NCBI GenBank assembly: GCA_963699015.1
Contig: CAVOSX010000001.1
Span: 806,001 to 870,000 of the forward strand
From: PALSA-505 sp963699015
GTDB taxonomy: Bacteria; Actinomycetota; Actinomycetes; Streptosporangiales; Streptosporangiaceae
DNA: 64,000 bases
Direction: 5' to 3'
Positions 9,223 through 17,306 of this stretch are shown here, piece after piece; position 1 is the first letter of the stretch; each line of letters opens with the position of its first letter. A program made the translations under genes and the position numbers. The notes below the pieces were generated by a model. The model searched no databases and was not told where the DNA came from. It worked only from the letters and a program-made list of their open reading frames with translations.

Positions 9223-9880
9223 GGCCGGCCGCGCCGCCCGTCAGCTCGCGCAGCCTGGCCAGGCTCACCTCGGCCAGGGAGGCCACAACGACCCGGCCGG
9301 GCGCCCGCGGCACCGGCGCCACGTTCGGCACCGCGATCACCCGGCAGCCGGCCGCTTCGGCGGCAGCCACTCCGTTGGGCGAATCCTCGAGCACCACCGA
9401 GCGGGCCGGGTCGGCCGCCAGCAGCTTGGTGGCCAGCAGGTACGGTTCGGGATCGGGCTTGATCCTGGTGACGTCCTCCGCGCACACCGTGACGGGGAAC
9501 CGCAGCCCGGTCCCCCGCAGCACCCCGTCCATGATCATCCGTTCCGACGAGGTCACCAGCGCGTGCGATACCCCGGCCGCCTGCACCTCGGTGAGCAGGT
9601 CGCGAGCCCCCGGGCGCAACCGCACCGGCGCCCGGTTCAGCCGCGAGACCATCCCGTCCAGCATCCACCGGGCCAGCTCCTCGCGGGAGACCGGCCTGCT
9701 GGCCTTGCCGAGCAGGTAGTCGAGGGTCGTCTGCAGCGACCCGCCCACCAGCTTGGCCTGGTCGGCCTCGCTCCAGTCGCCGCCGAGGCGGGTCATCACC
9801 TCGCTCTCGATCTCGAACCAGAGCGGCTCGGTGTCAACGAGCAGGCCGTCCATGTCGAACAGCACAGCCTGGAGCACCAT
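9215..9880 (-). CDS. HAD-superfamily hydrolase (beta-phosphoglucomutase-like)
   Basis: 221 aa HAD phosphatase of subfamily IA. Motif I DMDGLLVDTEP (nucleophile Asp and acid/base Asp) is near the N-terminus, ALVTSSER is motif II, KPDPEPYLLA is motif III and VVLEDSPNGVAAA is motif IV. The alpha-helical cap between motifs I and II is of the C1 type. Substrate cannot be assigned; relatives dephosphorylate sugar phosphates or other small metabolites. The ATG overlaps the metH stop codon (TGATG), so it is translationally coupled downstream of metH. Confidence 0.88.
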   Translation of the reverse strand: MVLQAVLFDMDGLLVDTEPLWFEIESEVMTRLGGDWSEADQAKLVGGSLQTTLDYLLGKASRPVSREELARWMLDGMVSRLNRAPVRLRPGARDLLTEVQAAGVSHALVTSSERMIMDGVLRGTGLRFPVTVCAEDVTRIKPDPEPYLLATKLLAADPARSVVLEDSPNGVAAAEAAGCRVIAVPNVAPVPRAPGRVVVASLAEVSLARLRELTGGAAGLS

Positions 9881-12800
9881 CAGACGCTGAAGTACTTCGC
9901 CTCGGGGTGGTGAACGACCAGGGCATCGGTGGCCTGCTCCGGGGTGAGCTGGTACCCCTCGGACATCTGCACCCCGATCCGCTCCGGTGCCAGCAGCCGC
10001 ATCACCTTGGCCCGTTCCTCCAGGTCGGGGCAGGCGGCGTAGCCGAAGGAGAAGCGCGCGCCGCGATAGCCGAGCCGGAAGAAGTCATCCAGGCTGTCTG
10101 GGTCGGCGGCGCCGAAGCCGAGCTCGGCCCTGACCCGGGTGTGCCAGAACTCGGCCAGCGCCTCGGTGAGCTGTACCGACAGCCCGTGCAGCTCGGCGTA
10201 CTCGCGGTAGGCGTTCTTGGCGAACAGCTCGGCGGTCGCCTGGCTGATCTTCGATCCGACGGTGACGAGCTGGAACGCGACCACGTCCGTCTGGCCGGAC
10301 TCCCGCGGCCGGAAGAAGTCCGCCAGGCACAGGTGCCGGTCCCGCCGCTGCCGGGGGAAGCCGAACCGCTCGCGCTCGGCTCCGGACTCATCCAGGACCA
10401 CGAGGTCGTTGCCCTCGCTCACGCACGGGAAGTATCCGTACGCCACGGCCGCCTCGACCAGCCCCTCGGTCCGCATCCGTTCCAGCCACATCCGCAGCCG
10501 CGGCCTGCCCTCGGTCTCGACCAGCTCCTCGTACGTCGGCCCGCGGCCGCGGGAGGCCTTGAGCCCCCACTGGCCCATGAAGGTGGCGCGCTCATCGATA
10601 TAGGCCACGTAGTCGGCCAGCGCGATCCCCTTGACGATCCGGTTCCCCCAGAACGGCGGGGCCGGCACGGGATTGTCGATGGCCACGTCCGAACGCGACG
10701 GCATATCCTGCGGCGCGGTCACGGCCAGCCGAGCCCCCGCGGCGGCGCCGGGCACCCGGCGCGCCCGCAGCGCCGGCAGGGCTGCCCCTGACTCGCCGCG
10801 TTTCACCGCCATGCACGCGTCCATCAGCCGCAGCCCCTCGAACGCGTCACGGGCGTAGCGCACCTCGCCGTCGAACAGGGCGGCCAGATCCTGCTCCACG
10901 TAGGAGCGGGTGAGCGCGGCCCCGCCCAGCAGCACCGGCCACCGCCCGGCCTGCCCGCGCGAGTTCAGCTCGGTCAGGTTGTCCCGCATCACCACGGTGG
11001 ACTTGACCAGCAGGCCGGACATGCCGATCACGTCCGCGGCGTGATCCTCCGCCGCGGCCACGATGGCCGAGATCGGCTGCTTGATCCCGATGTTCACCAC
11101 GTCGTAGCCGTTGTTGGACAAGATGATGTTGACCAGGTTCTTGCCGATGTCGTGCACGTCACCACGAACCGTGGCCAGCACGATGGTTCCCTTGCCGTCC
11201 TCGTCCGTCCGCTCCATGTGCGGCTCGAGATGGCCAACCGACGCCTTCATCACCTCGGCGGACTGCAGCACGAACGGCAGCTGCATCTGGCCGGAGGCGA
11301 ACCTCTCGCCGACCGTCTTCATGCCGTCCAGCAGTACGTCGTTGACGATCTCCAGGGCGGGCCTGCGGGTCAGCGCCTCGTCCAGATCCGCCTCCAGGCC
11401 GACCCGCTCGCCGTCGATGATCCGCCGCTTCAGCCGCTCCCACAGCGGCAGGCCGAGCAGCTCCGCCGCGCGGCTCGCCTTGACCGCGGCCGCGTCCACT
11501 CCGTCGAACAGCTCGAGCAGCCGGGTCAGCGGGTCATATCCGTCGCGCCGCCGGTCGTAGACGAGGTCCAGCGCGGTCTGCAGCTGCTCATCCGGTATCC
11601 GGGCGATGGGCATGATCCGGGACGCGTGCACGATCGCCGAGTCCAGCCCGGCGCGCACGCACTCGTCAAGGAAGACCGAGTTCAGCACGGCCCTGGCCGC
11701 CGGGTTGAGGCCGAAGGAGACGTTGGAGACGCCCAGCGTGGTCTGCACGTCCGGATACCGGCGCTTGACCTCGCGGATCGCCTCGATGGTCTCGATCGCG
11801 TCCCGGCGGGTCTCCTCCTGCCCGGTCGCGATCGGGAACGTCAGGCAGTCCACGATGATGTCGCAGACCCGGATGCCCCAGGTGACGGTCAGGTCCTCGA
11901 TCAGCCGGGCCGCTATGGCGACCTTCGAGTCCGCCGTGCGGGCCTGCCCCTGCTCGTCGATGGTGAGCGCGATCACGGCGGCACCGTGCTCTTTGACCAG
12001 CGGCATCACCCGCGCGATGCGCGAGCCTGGCCCGTCACCGTCCTCGTAGTTGACCGAGTTGACTACGGCCCGCCCGCCGAGCAGCTCCAGTCCGGCCGCG
12101 ATGACCTCGGGCTCGGTCGAGTCGAGCACCAGGGGCAGCGTGGCCGCGGTGGCCAGCCGCCCGGCGAGCTCCTTCATGTCGGCTACGCCGTCCCGGCCCA
12201 CGTAGTCCACGCACAGGTCGAGCAGGTGCGCGCCGTCCCTGGTCTGCTGGCGCGCGATCTCCACGCAGTCGTCGAGCCGGCCCGCCGCCATCGCCTCGCG
12301 GAATGCCTTCGAGCCGTTGGCGTTCGTCCGCTCGCCGATGGCCAGGAACGCCGTGTCCTGGCGGAACGGGACGTGCTGGTAGAGCGAGGCGACGCCGGGC
12401 TCCGGCCGGGTCCGGCGGCTGGCCACGGCCCGGCCGCTGAGGCGTTCCACCACGGCCGCCATGTGCTCGGGAGTGGTGCCGCAGCACCCGCCGACCAGGG
12501 CCAGCCCGAACTCGGCGGTGAAACTGTCGTGGGCGTCGGCCAGCTGGCCGGGGGTCAGCGGGTAGCTGGCGCCGTCCGCGGTGAGCTCGGGCAGGCCGGC
12601 GTTCGGCATGCAGGACAGCGGGATCCTCGCGTGCCGCGACAGGTAGCGCAGGTGCTCGCTCATCTCGCCAGGCCCGGTGGCGCAGTTCAGCCCGATGGCA
12701 TCCACGCCGAGCGGTTCGATGGCGGTGAGCGCGGCGCCGATCTCGCTGCCGAGCAGCATCGACCCGGTGGTCTCGATCGTCACCTGCACGATCAGCGGCA

Positions 12801-13359
12801 CGCCGGCGCCGGCCGCGGCGATGGCGCGCTTGGCCCCCACCACGGCCGCCTTGGCCTGCAGCAGGTCCTGGCTGGTCTCCACGATGAGGACGTCGGCGCC
12901 GCCGCGCAGCAGTCCGGCAGCATTGCGCTGGTAGGTGTCGCGCAGCTCGGCGAACGCGACGTGGCCCAGCGTGGGCAGCTTGGTACCCGGGCCGATCGAG
13001 CCGAGAACCCAGCGCGGCCGGCCGGCGGACGTCCAGTCATCGGCGGCCTGCCGGGCGATGCGGGCCGCCGCCTCCGACAGCTCGGCGATCTTGCCGGTGA
13101 GCCCGTACTCCCCGAGGTTGCCGAGATTCGCGCCGAACGAGTTGGTGGTGACGCAGTCCACGCCAGCCTCGAGGTACCGGTCGTGAATCGACCTGACGAC
13201 GTCCGGCCTGGTCTGGTTCAGTATCTCGTTGCAGCCCTCATGGCCGAGGAAATCATCGACCGACGCGCCGCTCGCCTGCAGCATCGTGCCCATCGCCCCG
13301 TCGGCGACCACGACTCGCTCGGCCATGACCTGCAGCAGCGCGGGCGCAGTGTTGCTCAT
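9880..13359 (-). CDS. metH: Cobalamin-dependent methionine synthase
   Basis: Transfers the methyl group of 5-methyl-THF to homocysteine through methylcobalamin. 1159 aa, with the full four-module layout. The homocysteine/zinc domain has Cys226 (IGLNCATG) and Cys292-Cys293 (GGCCGTT). The pterin domain covers about 335-600. The B12 cap and Rossmann domain (about 645-880) has DVHDIGK, with the cobalt-ligand His at 736. The C-terminal SAM-dependent activation domain covers about 930-1159. No cobalamin riboswitch signature is visible in the short upstream region; TAGACT lies 9 nt before the ATG with a G-run between. Upstream partner of the HAD gene. Confidence 0.97.
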   Translation of the reverse strand: MSNTAPALLQVMAERVVVADGAMGTMLQASGASVDDFLGHEGCNEILNQTRPDVVRSIHDRYLEAGVDCVTTNSFGANLGNLGEYGLTGKIAELSEAAARIARQAADDWTSAGRPRWVLGSIGPGTKLPTLGHVAFAELRDTYQRNAAGLLRGGADVLIVETSQDLLQAKAAVVGAKRAIAAAGAGVPLIVQVTIETTGSMLLGSEIGAALTAIEPLGVDAIGLNCATGPGEMSEHLRYLSRHARIPLSCMPNAGLPELTADGASYPLTPGQLADAHDSFTAEFGLALVGGCCGTTPEHMAAVVERLSGRAVASRRTRPEPGVASLYQHVPFRQDTAFLAIGERTNANGSKAFREAMAAGRLDDCVEIARQQTRDGAHLLDLCVDYVGRDGVADMKELAGRLATAATLPLVLDSTEPEVIAAGLELLGGRAVVNSVNYEDGDGPGSRIARVMPLVKEHGAAVIALTIDEQGQARTADSKVAIAARLIEDLTVTWGIRVCDIIVDCLTFPIATGQEETRRDAIETIEAIREVKRRYPDVQTTLGVSNVSFGLNPAARAVLNSVFLDECVRAGLDSAIVHASRIMPIARIPDEQLQTALDLVYDRRRDGYDPLTRLLELFDGVDAAAVKASRAAELLGLPLWERLKRRIIDGERVGLEADLDEALTRRPALEIVNDVLLDGMKTVGERFASGQMQLPFVLQSAEVMKASVGHLEPHMERTDEDGKGTIVLATVRGDVHDIGKNLVNIILSNNGYDVVNIGIKQPISAIVAAAEDHAADVIGMSGLLVKSTVVMRDNLTELNSRGQAGRWPVLLGGAALTRSYVEQDLAALFDGEVRYARDAFEGLRLMDACMAVKRGESGAALPALRARRVPGAAAGARLAVTAPQDMPSRSDVAIDNPVPAPPFWGNRIVKGIALADYVAYIDERATFMGQWGLKASRGRGPTYEELVETEGRPRLRMWLERMRTEGLVEAAVAYGYFPCVSEGNDLVVLDESGAERERFGFPRQRRDRHLCLADFFRPRESGQTDVVAFQLVTVGSKISQATAELFAKNAYREYAELHGLSVQLTEALAEFWHTRVRAELGFGAADPDSLDDFFRLGYRGARFSFGYAACPDLEERAKVMRLLAPERIGVQMSEGYQLTPEQATDALVVHHPEAKYFSV

Positions 13360-13527
13360 CGTCCCCCCAGTCTAGTGGCCGGCCGCCTGGCACCTCCCGG
13401 AATAAAGCCGCCCCGCGGCGGGCTGGTCACCCAGTGATCCTAGTCGACCACGTAACCTGGAGTCGTCTCGGTTACGGGGTGCGCCGGCTGGCCCGGGAGG
13501 AGGTGGTGGGCGATCGAGCTCAACGGC

Positions 13528-14367
13528 GTGGGAAAGCTCACCGCACCGGTGCTGGTGGCCGCCTTCGAGGGATGGAACGATGCCGGTGAGGCCGCCAGCG
13601 GGGTGGTCAGCCACCTGGGCGAGGAGTGGGGCGCCAAGCCCGTCGCCGCCATGGATCCCGAGGATTTCTACGACTTCCAGGTGACCCGCCCGGTGGTGGA
13701 GATGTCGAAAGGGCAGACCGAGCGCCTGGTCTGGCCCACCACCCGGTTCTCCGTGGCCAGGCCCGAAGGTGTCAACCGCGACATCGTGCTGGTCTACGGC
13801 ATCGAGCCCAACATGCGCTGGCGGGCGTTCAGCGACGAGCTCGTGGCCTCGTTCGCCGAGCTGAAGGTGGAGCTCGTCGTGCTGCTGGGGGCTTTGCTCG
13901 CCGACGCGCCGCACACCCGGCCGGTGCCGGTCTCCGCGGCCGCCTCCGATCCCCGGCTGGCCGCGGAGCTCAATGCCTCGCCTGTCGACTACAAGGGCCC
14001 GACTGGGATCGTCGGCGTGCTGGCGCACGCGTGCCGTGACGCGGGCATCCCCGCGGTCTCGCTGTGGGCGTCCGTGCCGCACTACGTGGCCCAGCCGCCC
14101 AGCCCCAAGGCGACCCTCGCGCTGCTGCGCGGCGTCGAGGACGTGCTTGACCTGGCGTTGCCCCTGGCCGACCTCTCGGAGAAGGCACGGGCGTGGGAGA
14201 GCGGGGTCGACGAGCTCGCCCAGCAGGACACCGAGGTGGCGGACTACGTGCGCACGCTGGAGGAGTCGCAGGACGCGACGGACCTGCCCGAGGCGAGCGG
14301 GGACGCGATCGCCAGGGAGTTCGAGCGGTACCTGCGGCGCCGGGGCAACCCTGGCTCCGGTCGCTGA
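13528..14367 (+). CDS. PAC2-family proteasome assembly chaperone-like protein
   Basis: 279 aa from the only standard in-frame start (GTG 13528). The frame carries family sequence further upstream: IELNGVGKL leads into VAAFEGWNDAGEAASGVVSHL, matching the usual PAC2 N-terminus. The strong Shine-Dalgarno GGGAGGAGG (13495-13503) ends 9 nt before an ATC at 13513, not before the GTG. The family is related to eukaryotic proteasome assembly chaperone PAC2, but its role in actinobacteria is unproven. TAACCT at 13453-13458 is a possible -10 box. Neighbour of the SCO1664-like/DUF3090 genes, convergent. Confidence 0.88.
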   Translation: MGKLTAPVLVAAFEGWNDAGEAASGVVSHLGEEWGAKPVAAMDPEDFYDFQVTRPVVEMSKGQTERLVWPTTRFSVARPEGVNRDIVLVYGIEPNMRWRAFSDELVASFAELKVELVVLLGALLADAPHTRPVPVSAAASDPRLAAELNASPVDYKGPTGIVGVLAHACRDAGIPAVSLWASVPHYVAQPPSPKATLALLRGVEDVLDLALPLADLSEKARAWESGVDELAQQDTEVADYVRTLEESQDATDLPEASGDAIAREFERYLRRRGNPGSGR

Positions 14368-14394
14368 ACCCCCCGGGTTAGCCGGGCCCCCGGG

Positions 14395-15225
14395 TCAGAC
14401 GGGAGGCCAGGGCACGGCCGGCCAGTCCTCCGGCGGGTAGGGATGCACCCGGTGCTCGAGCAGCACCTCGACCCGCTCTGCGGTGGCGTCGATCTCCTCC
14501 TGGCTCAGCAGCCGGGAAAGCTCGGAGCCGAGCTCGGCTCCCAGGGCGGTTTCGATCTTGCGCAGGGCCTGGACGGCCCGGTCGGGCAGGCGCCGGCCGC
14601 GCCACTGCCACAGCACCGTGCGCAGCTTGTACTCCTCGGCGAAGCAGACGCCGTGGTCGCAGCCGTACAGGTGGCCCGCGCGGTCGGGCAGCAGGTGACC
14701 GATCTTGCGGTCGGCGTTGTTCACCACCGCGTCGAACACCGCCATCTGGCGCAGCGCGGCATGGTCGGCCCGGCGGGACATCGCGATGACGTCCACGTCC
14801 GGGTCGGCGTCGATCCACAGCTGGCACATGCCCGGGCCGAACGGCCCGTCCCGCATCACCGTGGGCGGCACCACGTCCCAGCCCGCCGCGCGGGACACCG
14901 CGTACGCCGCCACCTCGCGGCCCGCCAGCGACCCGGCAGGGAAGTCCCACAGCGGCCGCTCCCCCGCCACCGGCTTGTACACGCACGTGGCCTCGGTGCC
15001 GTCGCAGCGCACCGTGCAGTACAGGGTGGCGTTGGACGCCGCAACCAGCCTGCCCTCCACCTCGAGCGCGCCCCTGGTGAGCAGCTCGATCGCACGCTCG
15101 TCGGACACGCCGACGGCGGGCTGGCCCGGCACCAGCGGCGGCGGGCTGGCGCGCTTCCTGCTCCCGGGACGCCTGCGCCCGCTGCTGGTCCGCGCCTGGT
15201 TCCCCCCGGTAGGCGGCTCAGTCAT
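14395..15225 (-). CDS. SCO1664-like conserved protein (PI3/4-kinase-like fold)
   Basis: 276 aa from ATG 15225. Belongs to the actinobacterial family typified by SCO1664. It has a Lys/Arg-Pro-rich N-terminal 45 residues, then a kinase-like core with CVYKPVAGERPLWDFP, FDAVVNNADRKIGHLL and YGCDHGVCFAEE; the NNADRK and DHG motifs resemble the catalytic and metal loops of PI3/4-kinase-like and HipA-like folds. No activity is established. Its start overlaps the DUF3090 stop by 8 bp, and the histidine phosphatase precedes that, forming one operon. In many relatives mshC lies beside this gene; here it does not. Confidence 0.85.
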   Translation of the reverse strand: MTEPPTGGNQARTSSGRRRPGSRKRASPPPLVPGQPAVGVSDERAIELLTRGALEVEGRLVAASNATLYCTVRCDGTEATCVYKPVAGERPLWDFPAGSLAGREVAAYAVSRAAGWDVVPPTVMRDGPFGPGMCQLWIDADPDVDVIAMSRRADHAALRQMAVFDAVVNNADRKIGHLLPDRAGHLYGCDHGVCFAEEYKLRTVLWQWRGRRLPDRAVQALRKIETALGAELGSELSRLLSQEEIDATAERVEVLLEHRVHPYPPEDWPAVPWPPV

Positions 15226-15769
15226 GGCCCGCCCGGTACCCGTTTTGCCTCGGGCACACGTGGCCTGCGGCGTCCAGCGGAAGCCCGCACAGCGGGCAGG
15301 GCGGCCGGCCCTGCGCGACGATCCGCAGCGCACGCTGGGCGAAGGCCCGGGCGGCCTCGGGCGTCAGGCGCACCCGCAGCACGCCGGGCCCGTCCGCCGG
15401 AATCTCATCGGCCAGCGGCTCCATCGGCGACTCCGACTCCTCCTGGGCCTCGATCAAGACCCGGTCCGACTCGCCGTCCCAGGCCAGCGCGATGGCCCCG
15501 ACCCGGAACTCCTCCATCAGCGGAAGGTCGAGCGGGCCGTCGTCGGCGGGCGGCGAGGCGCTGCCGGACGCCGGCCCTCCGGTTCGCCTGAGCACCTCGT
15601 CAAGCAGCTCATCCAGCCGCTCGGCCAGCTGCGTCACCTGGAACTTCTCCAGCGAGACGCTGGTGACCCGGCTGCCGTCGGTCGCCTGCAGGTAGAAGGT
15701 TCGCTCGCCTGGCTGGCCGACCGCTCCGGCCACGAACCTCTGCGGCGGGTCATACATGTAGAACGGCAT
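15218..15769 (-). CDS. DUF3090 family protein with C-terminal zinc-ribbon-like cysteines
   Basis: 183 aa from ATG 15769 (MPFYMYDPPQRFVAGAVGQP). The N-terminal half contains TFYLQATDG and a helix QLAERLDELLDEVLRR. The C-terminal 35 residues carry CPLCGLPLDAAGHVCP, three Cys and one His in a likely zinc site. A constant partner of the SCO1664-like gene and the MSMEG_4193-like phosphatase. Function unknown. It starts 5 nt after the phosphatase stop. Confidence 0.88.
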   Translation of the reverse strand: MPFYMYDPPQRFVAGAVGQPGERTFYLQATDGSRVTSVSLEKFQVTQLAERLDELLDEVLRRTGGPASGSASPPADDGPLDLPLMEEFRVGAIALAWDGESDRVLIEAQEESESPMEPLADEIPADGPGVLRVRLTPEAARAFAQRALRIVAQGRPPCPLCGLPLDAAGHVCPRQNGYRAGHD

Positions 15770-15774
15770 GATCC

Positions 15775-16530
15775 CTATCCTTGCGCCTCCGCGGTAAGGA
15801 CACGGTCGGTGGCCTCGGGCGCGCCCGCGGCTGTCCCGCCCTGGCCCGCCCCGCCTCCGACCATGCCGTCGCTTTCCGTCCGCCGGCTCGCCGGGCTTGC
15901 CTGGTGGCGGATGAGCCCCGTCACGTCGCCCCCGGTGTCGTTCATCCGCAGCACGAACGGCCGCAGCGGCGTGTACCTGATCACCGTGAGCGAGCACGGA
16001 TCGGCCTGGATGCGCTGGCACTGGTCCAGGTGCAGGCCGAGCGCGTCGGTCACGATCGCCTTGATCACGTCGCCGTGTGAGCAGATCAGGTAGCAGGCGT
16101 CGCGGCCGAGCTGGGCATTCCAGTCCCTGACCGCGCTGACCGCCCGGTGCTGCATGTCGAGCATGGATTCGCCGTCCGGGCCGGGGAACCGCACGCCGCT
16201 GGGATGCTGCTGTACCACCCGCCACAGCGGCTCCTTGGCCAGCCTCTTCAGCGGCTTGCCGGTCCAGTCGCCGTACTTGCACTCGCCGACCCGCTCGTCG
16301 CGGTGCACCGGCACCTGCGGCCGGCCGGCCGCGATCGCGCCCGCGGTCTGGGCACAGCGTTCCAGCGGGCTCGTGACGATCGCGTCCAGCGGCACCGGGG
16401 CCAGCCTGGCGCCCAGTGCCTGCGCCTGGGCGGTGCCGCGGTCATCCAGCGCGATCCCCGGCGTCCAGCCGGACAGCACCGAGCCCGTGACCGCCGTCAG
16501 GCCGTGCCGGACCAGGAGGACCAATGTCAC
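15775..16530 (-). CDS. MSMEG_4193-like histidine phosphatase
   Basis: 251 aa phosphoglycerate-mutase-like protein. The catalytic LVRHGLTA is at the N-terminus, with a later SPLERCAQTA, the acid-containing RVGECKYGDWTG, and YLICSHGDVIKA carrying the second catalytic His. The C-terminal about 35 residues are low-complexity. GTG 16530 was chosen because the RHG strand must start within a few residues of the N-terminus; TAGAGT lies 7 nt before it. First gene of the trio with DUF3090 and the SCO1664-like protein. Substrate unknown. Confidence 0.88.
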   Translation of the reverse strand: MTLVLLVRHGLTAVTGSVLSGWTPGIALDDRGTAQAQALGARLAPVPLDAIVTSPLERCAQTAGAIAAGRPQVPVHRDERVGECKYGDWTGKPLKRLAKEPLWRVVQQHPSGVRFPGPDGESMLDMQHRAVSAVRDWNAQLGRDACYLICSHGDVIKAIVTDALGLHLDQCQRIQADPCSLTVIRYTPLRPFVLRMNDTGGDVTGLIRHQASPASRRTESDGMVGGGAGQGGTAAGAPEATDRVLTAEAQG

Positions 16531-16537
16531 GACCCCG

Positions 16538-16543
16538 ACTCTA
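16538..16543 (-). promoter_or_regulatory. -10 box TAGAGT of the phosphatase/DUF3090 operon
   Basis: TAGAGT on the minus strand, 7 nt before the GTG at 16530, without a clear Shine-Dalgarno. It would drive the three-gene operon as a leaderless transcript. Confidence 0.45.
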
Positions 16544-16603
16544 CGGGGTGCGGGGCGGTGAGCATGACCTGGCTGCACGCCGGCCGGCAGGCGGCCGCAG
16601 CGG

Positions 16604-17218
16604 TCAGCCCACGGGCAGCCCGAGCGCGCGGTCGCGGAGCTCGAACGTGACCGCGCCGAAGCTGACCCGGTCACCGCAGCACACCGGCACGGCATCGCGC
16701 ACCCGCCACCCGTTGAGCCTGGTGCCGTTGGTTGACCCCAGGTCGGTCAGCAGCCAGCCGTTCGCGCCGCGGGCCAGCCCCGCGTGCCACCGGGACACCG
16801 AGATGTCCGGGATGACCAGGTCGCAGTCCGGGTCCCGGCCGATCGTGAACCGGGCCTGGTCGCCGGCCGGAAATATCAGTCCAGGCGGATGGGCGCTGCG
16901 GCCCGGACCGGAAAACCGCCGGGCCGGCCCGGCCGCGGCCTCCCGCAGCAGCCAGACGGCCGCTGCCAGCCGGGGGCGCAGCCCGCTCCAGGCCGCCGCG
17001 CGGTGCCACCGCGGCCCGCCGAGATCGCTGAACAGGCCGGCCAGCTCGCCGCGGTCACGGGCCGCGAGTGCGACCTCCATCCGGCTCACGAAGGTGCTCT
17101 GCGAGAGCTGGCCAGCCGCGAACCGCTCCCGCAGCGCCGCCACGGCCTCCTCGCGCTCGGCGTCCGAGGCACGGACTGGAGGCTGCGGCGGCTCGGATCC
17201 GCCGACGGTCCCGGCCAT
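16604..17218 (-). CDS. DUF1707-FHA domain protein
   Basis: 204 aa. Residues about 13-65 (RASDAEREEAVAALRERFA) form a DUF1707 domain, common in actinobacterial membrane and signalling proteins. A Pro/Arg-rich linker with a short hydrophobic patch follows. The C-terminal FHA domain has FTIGRDPDCDLVI, the phosphothreonine-contacting Ser-Arg-His in ISVSRWHAGL, and DLGSTNGTRLNG. It should bind phosphothreonine peptides made by Ser/Thr kinases (none nearby). Divergent from the RecD2-like helicase gene. Confidence 0.88.
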   Translation of the reverse strand: MAGTVGGSEPPQPPVRASDAEREEAVAALRERFAAGQLSQSTFVSRMEVALAARDRGELAGLFSDLGGPRWHRAAAWSGLRPRLAAAVWLLREAAAGPARRFSGPGRSAHPPGLIFPAGDQARFTIGRDPDCDLVIPDISVSRWHAGLARGANGWLLTDLGSTNGTRLNGWRVRDAVPVCCGDRVSFGAVTFELRDRALGLPVG

Positions 17219-17293
17219 GCCGACATTGTCCCCCGCCGGGCAGCCCAACGCCACACGCCGGCCTGCCGGGCAGCGACGGCCCGGCACCGGCCG

Positions 17294-17299
17294 TAGGCT
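17294..17299 (+). promoter_or_regulatory. -10 box TAGGCT of the RecD2-like gene
   Basis: TAGGCT, 7 nt before the ATG at 17307, no Shine-Dalgarno. Identical in sequence to the dop box. Confidence 0.5.
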
Positions 17300-17306
17300 G
17301 GCCGCC

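Noticed and set aside
13360..13527. Possible cobalamin riboswitch before metH
   Set aside because: The gap is shared with the divergent PAC2 gene and is short; no B12-box-like sequence is seen, and only about 60 nt would be available as leader.
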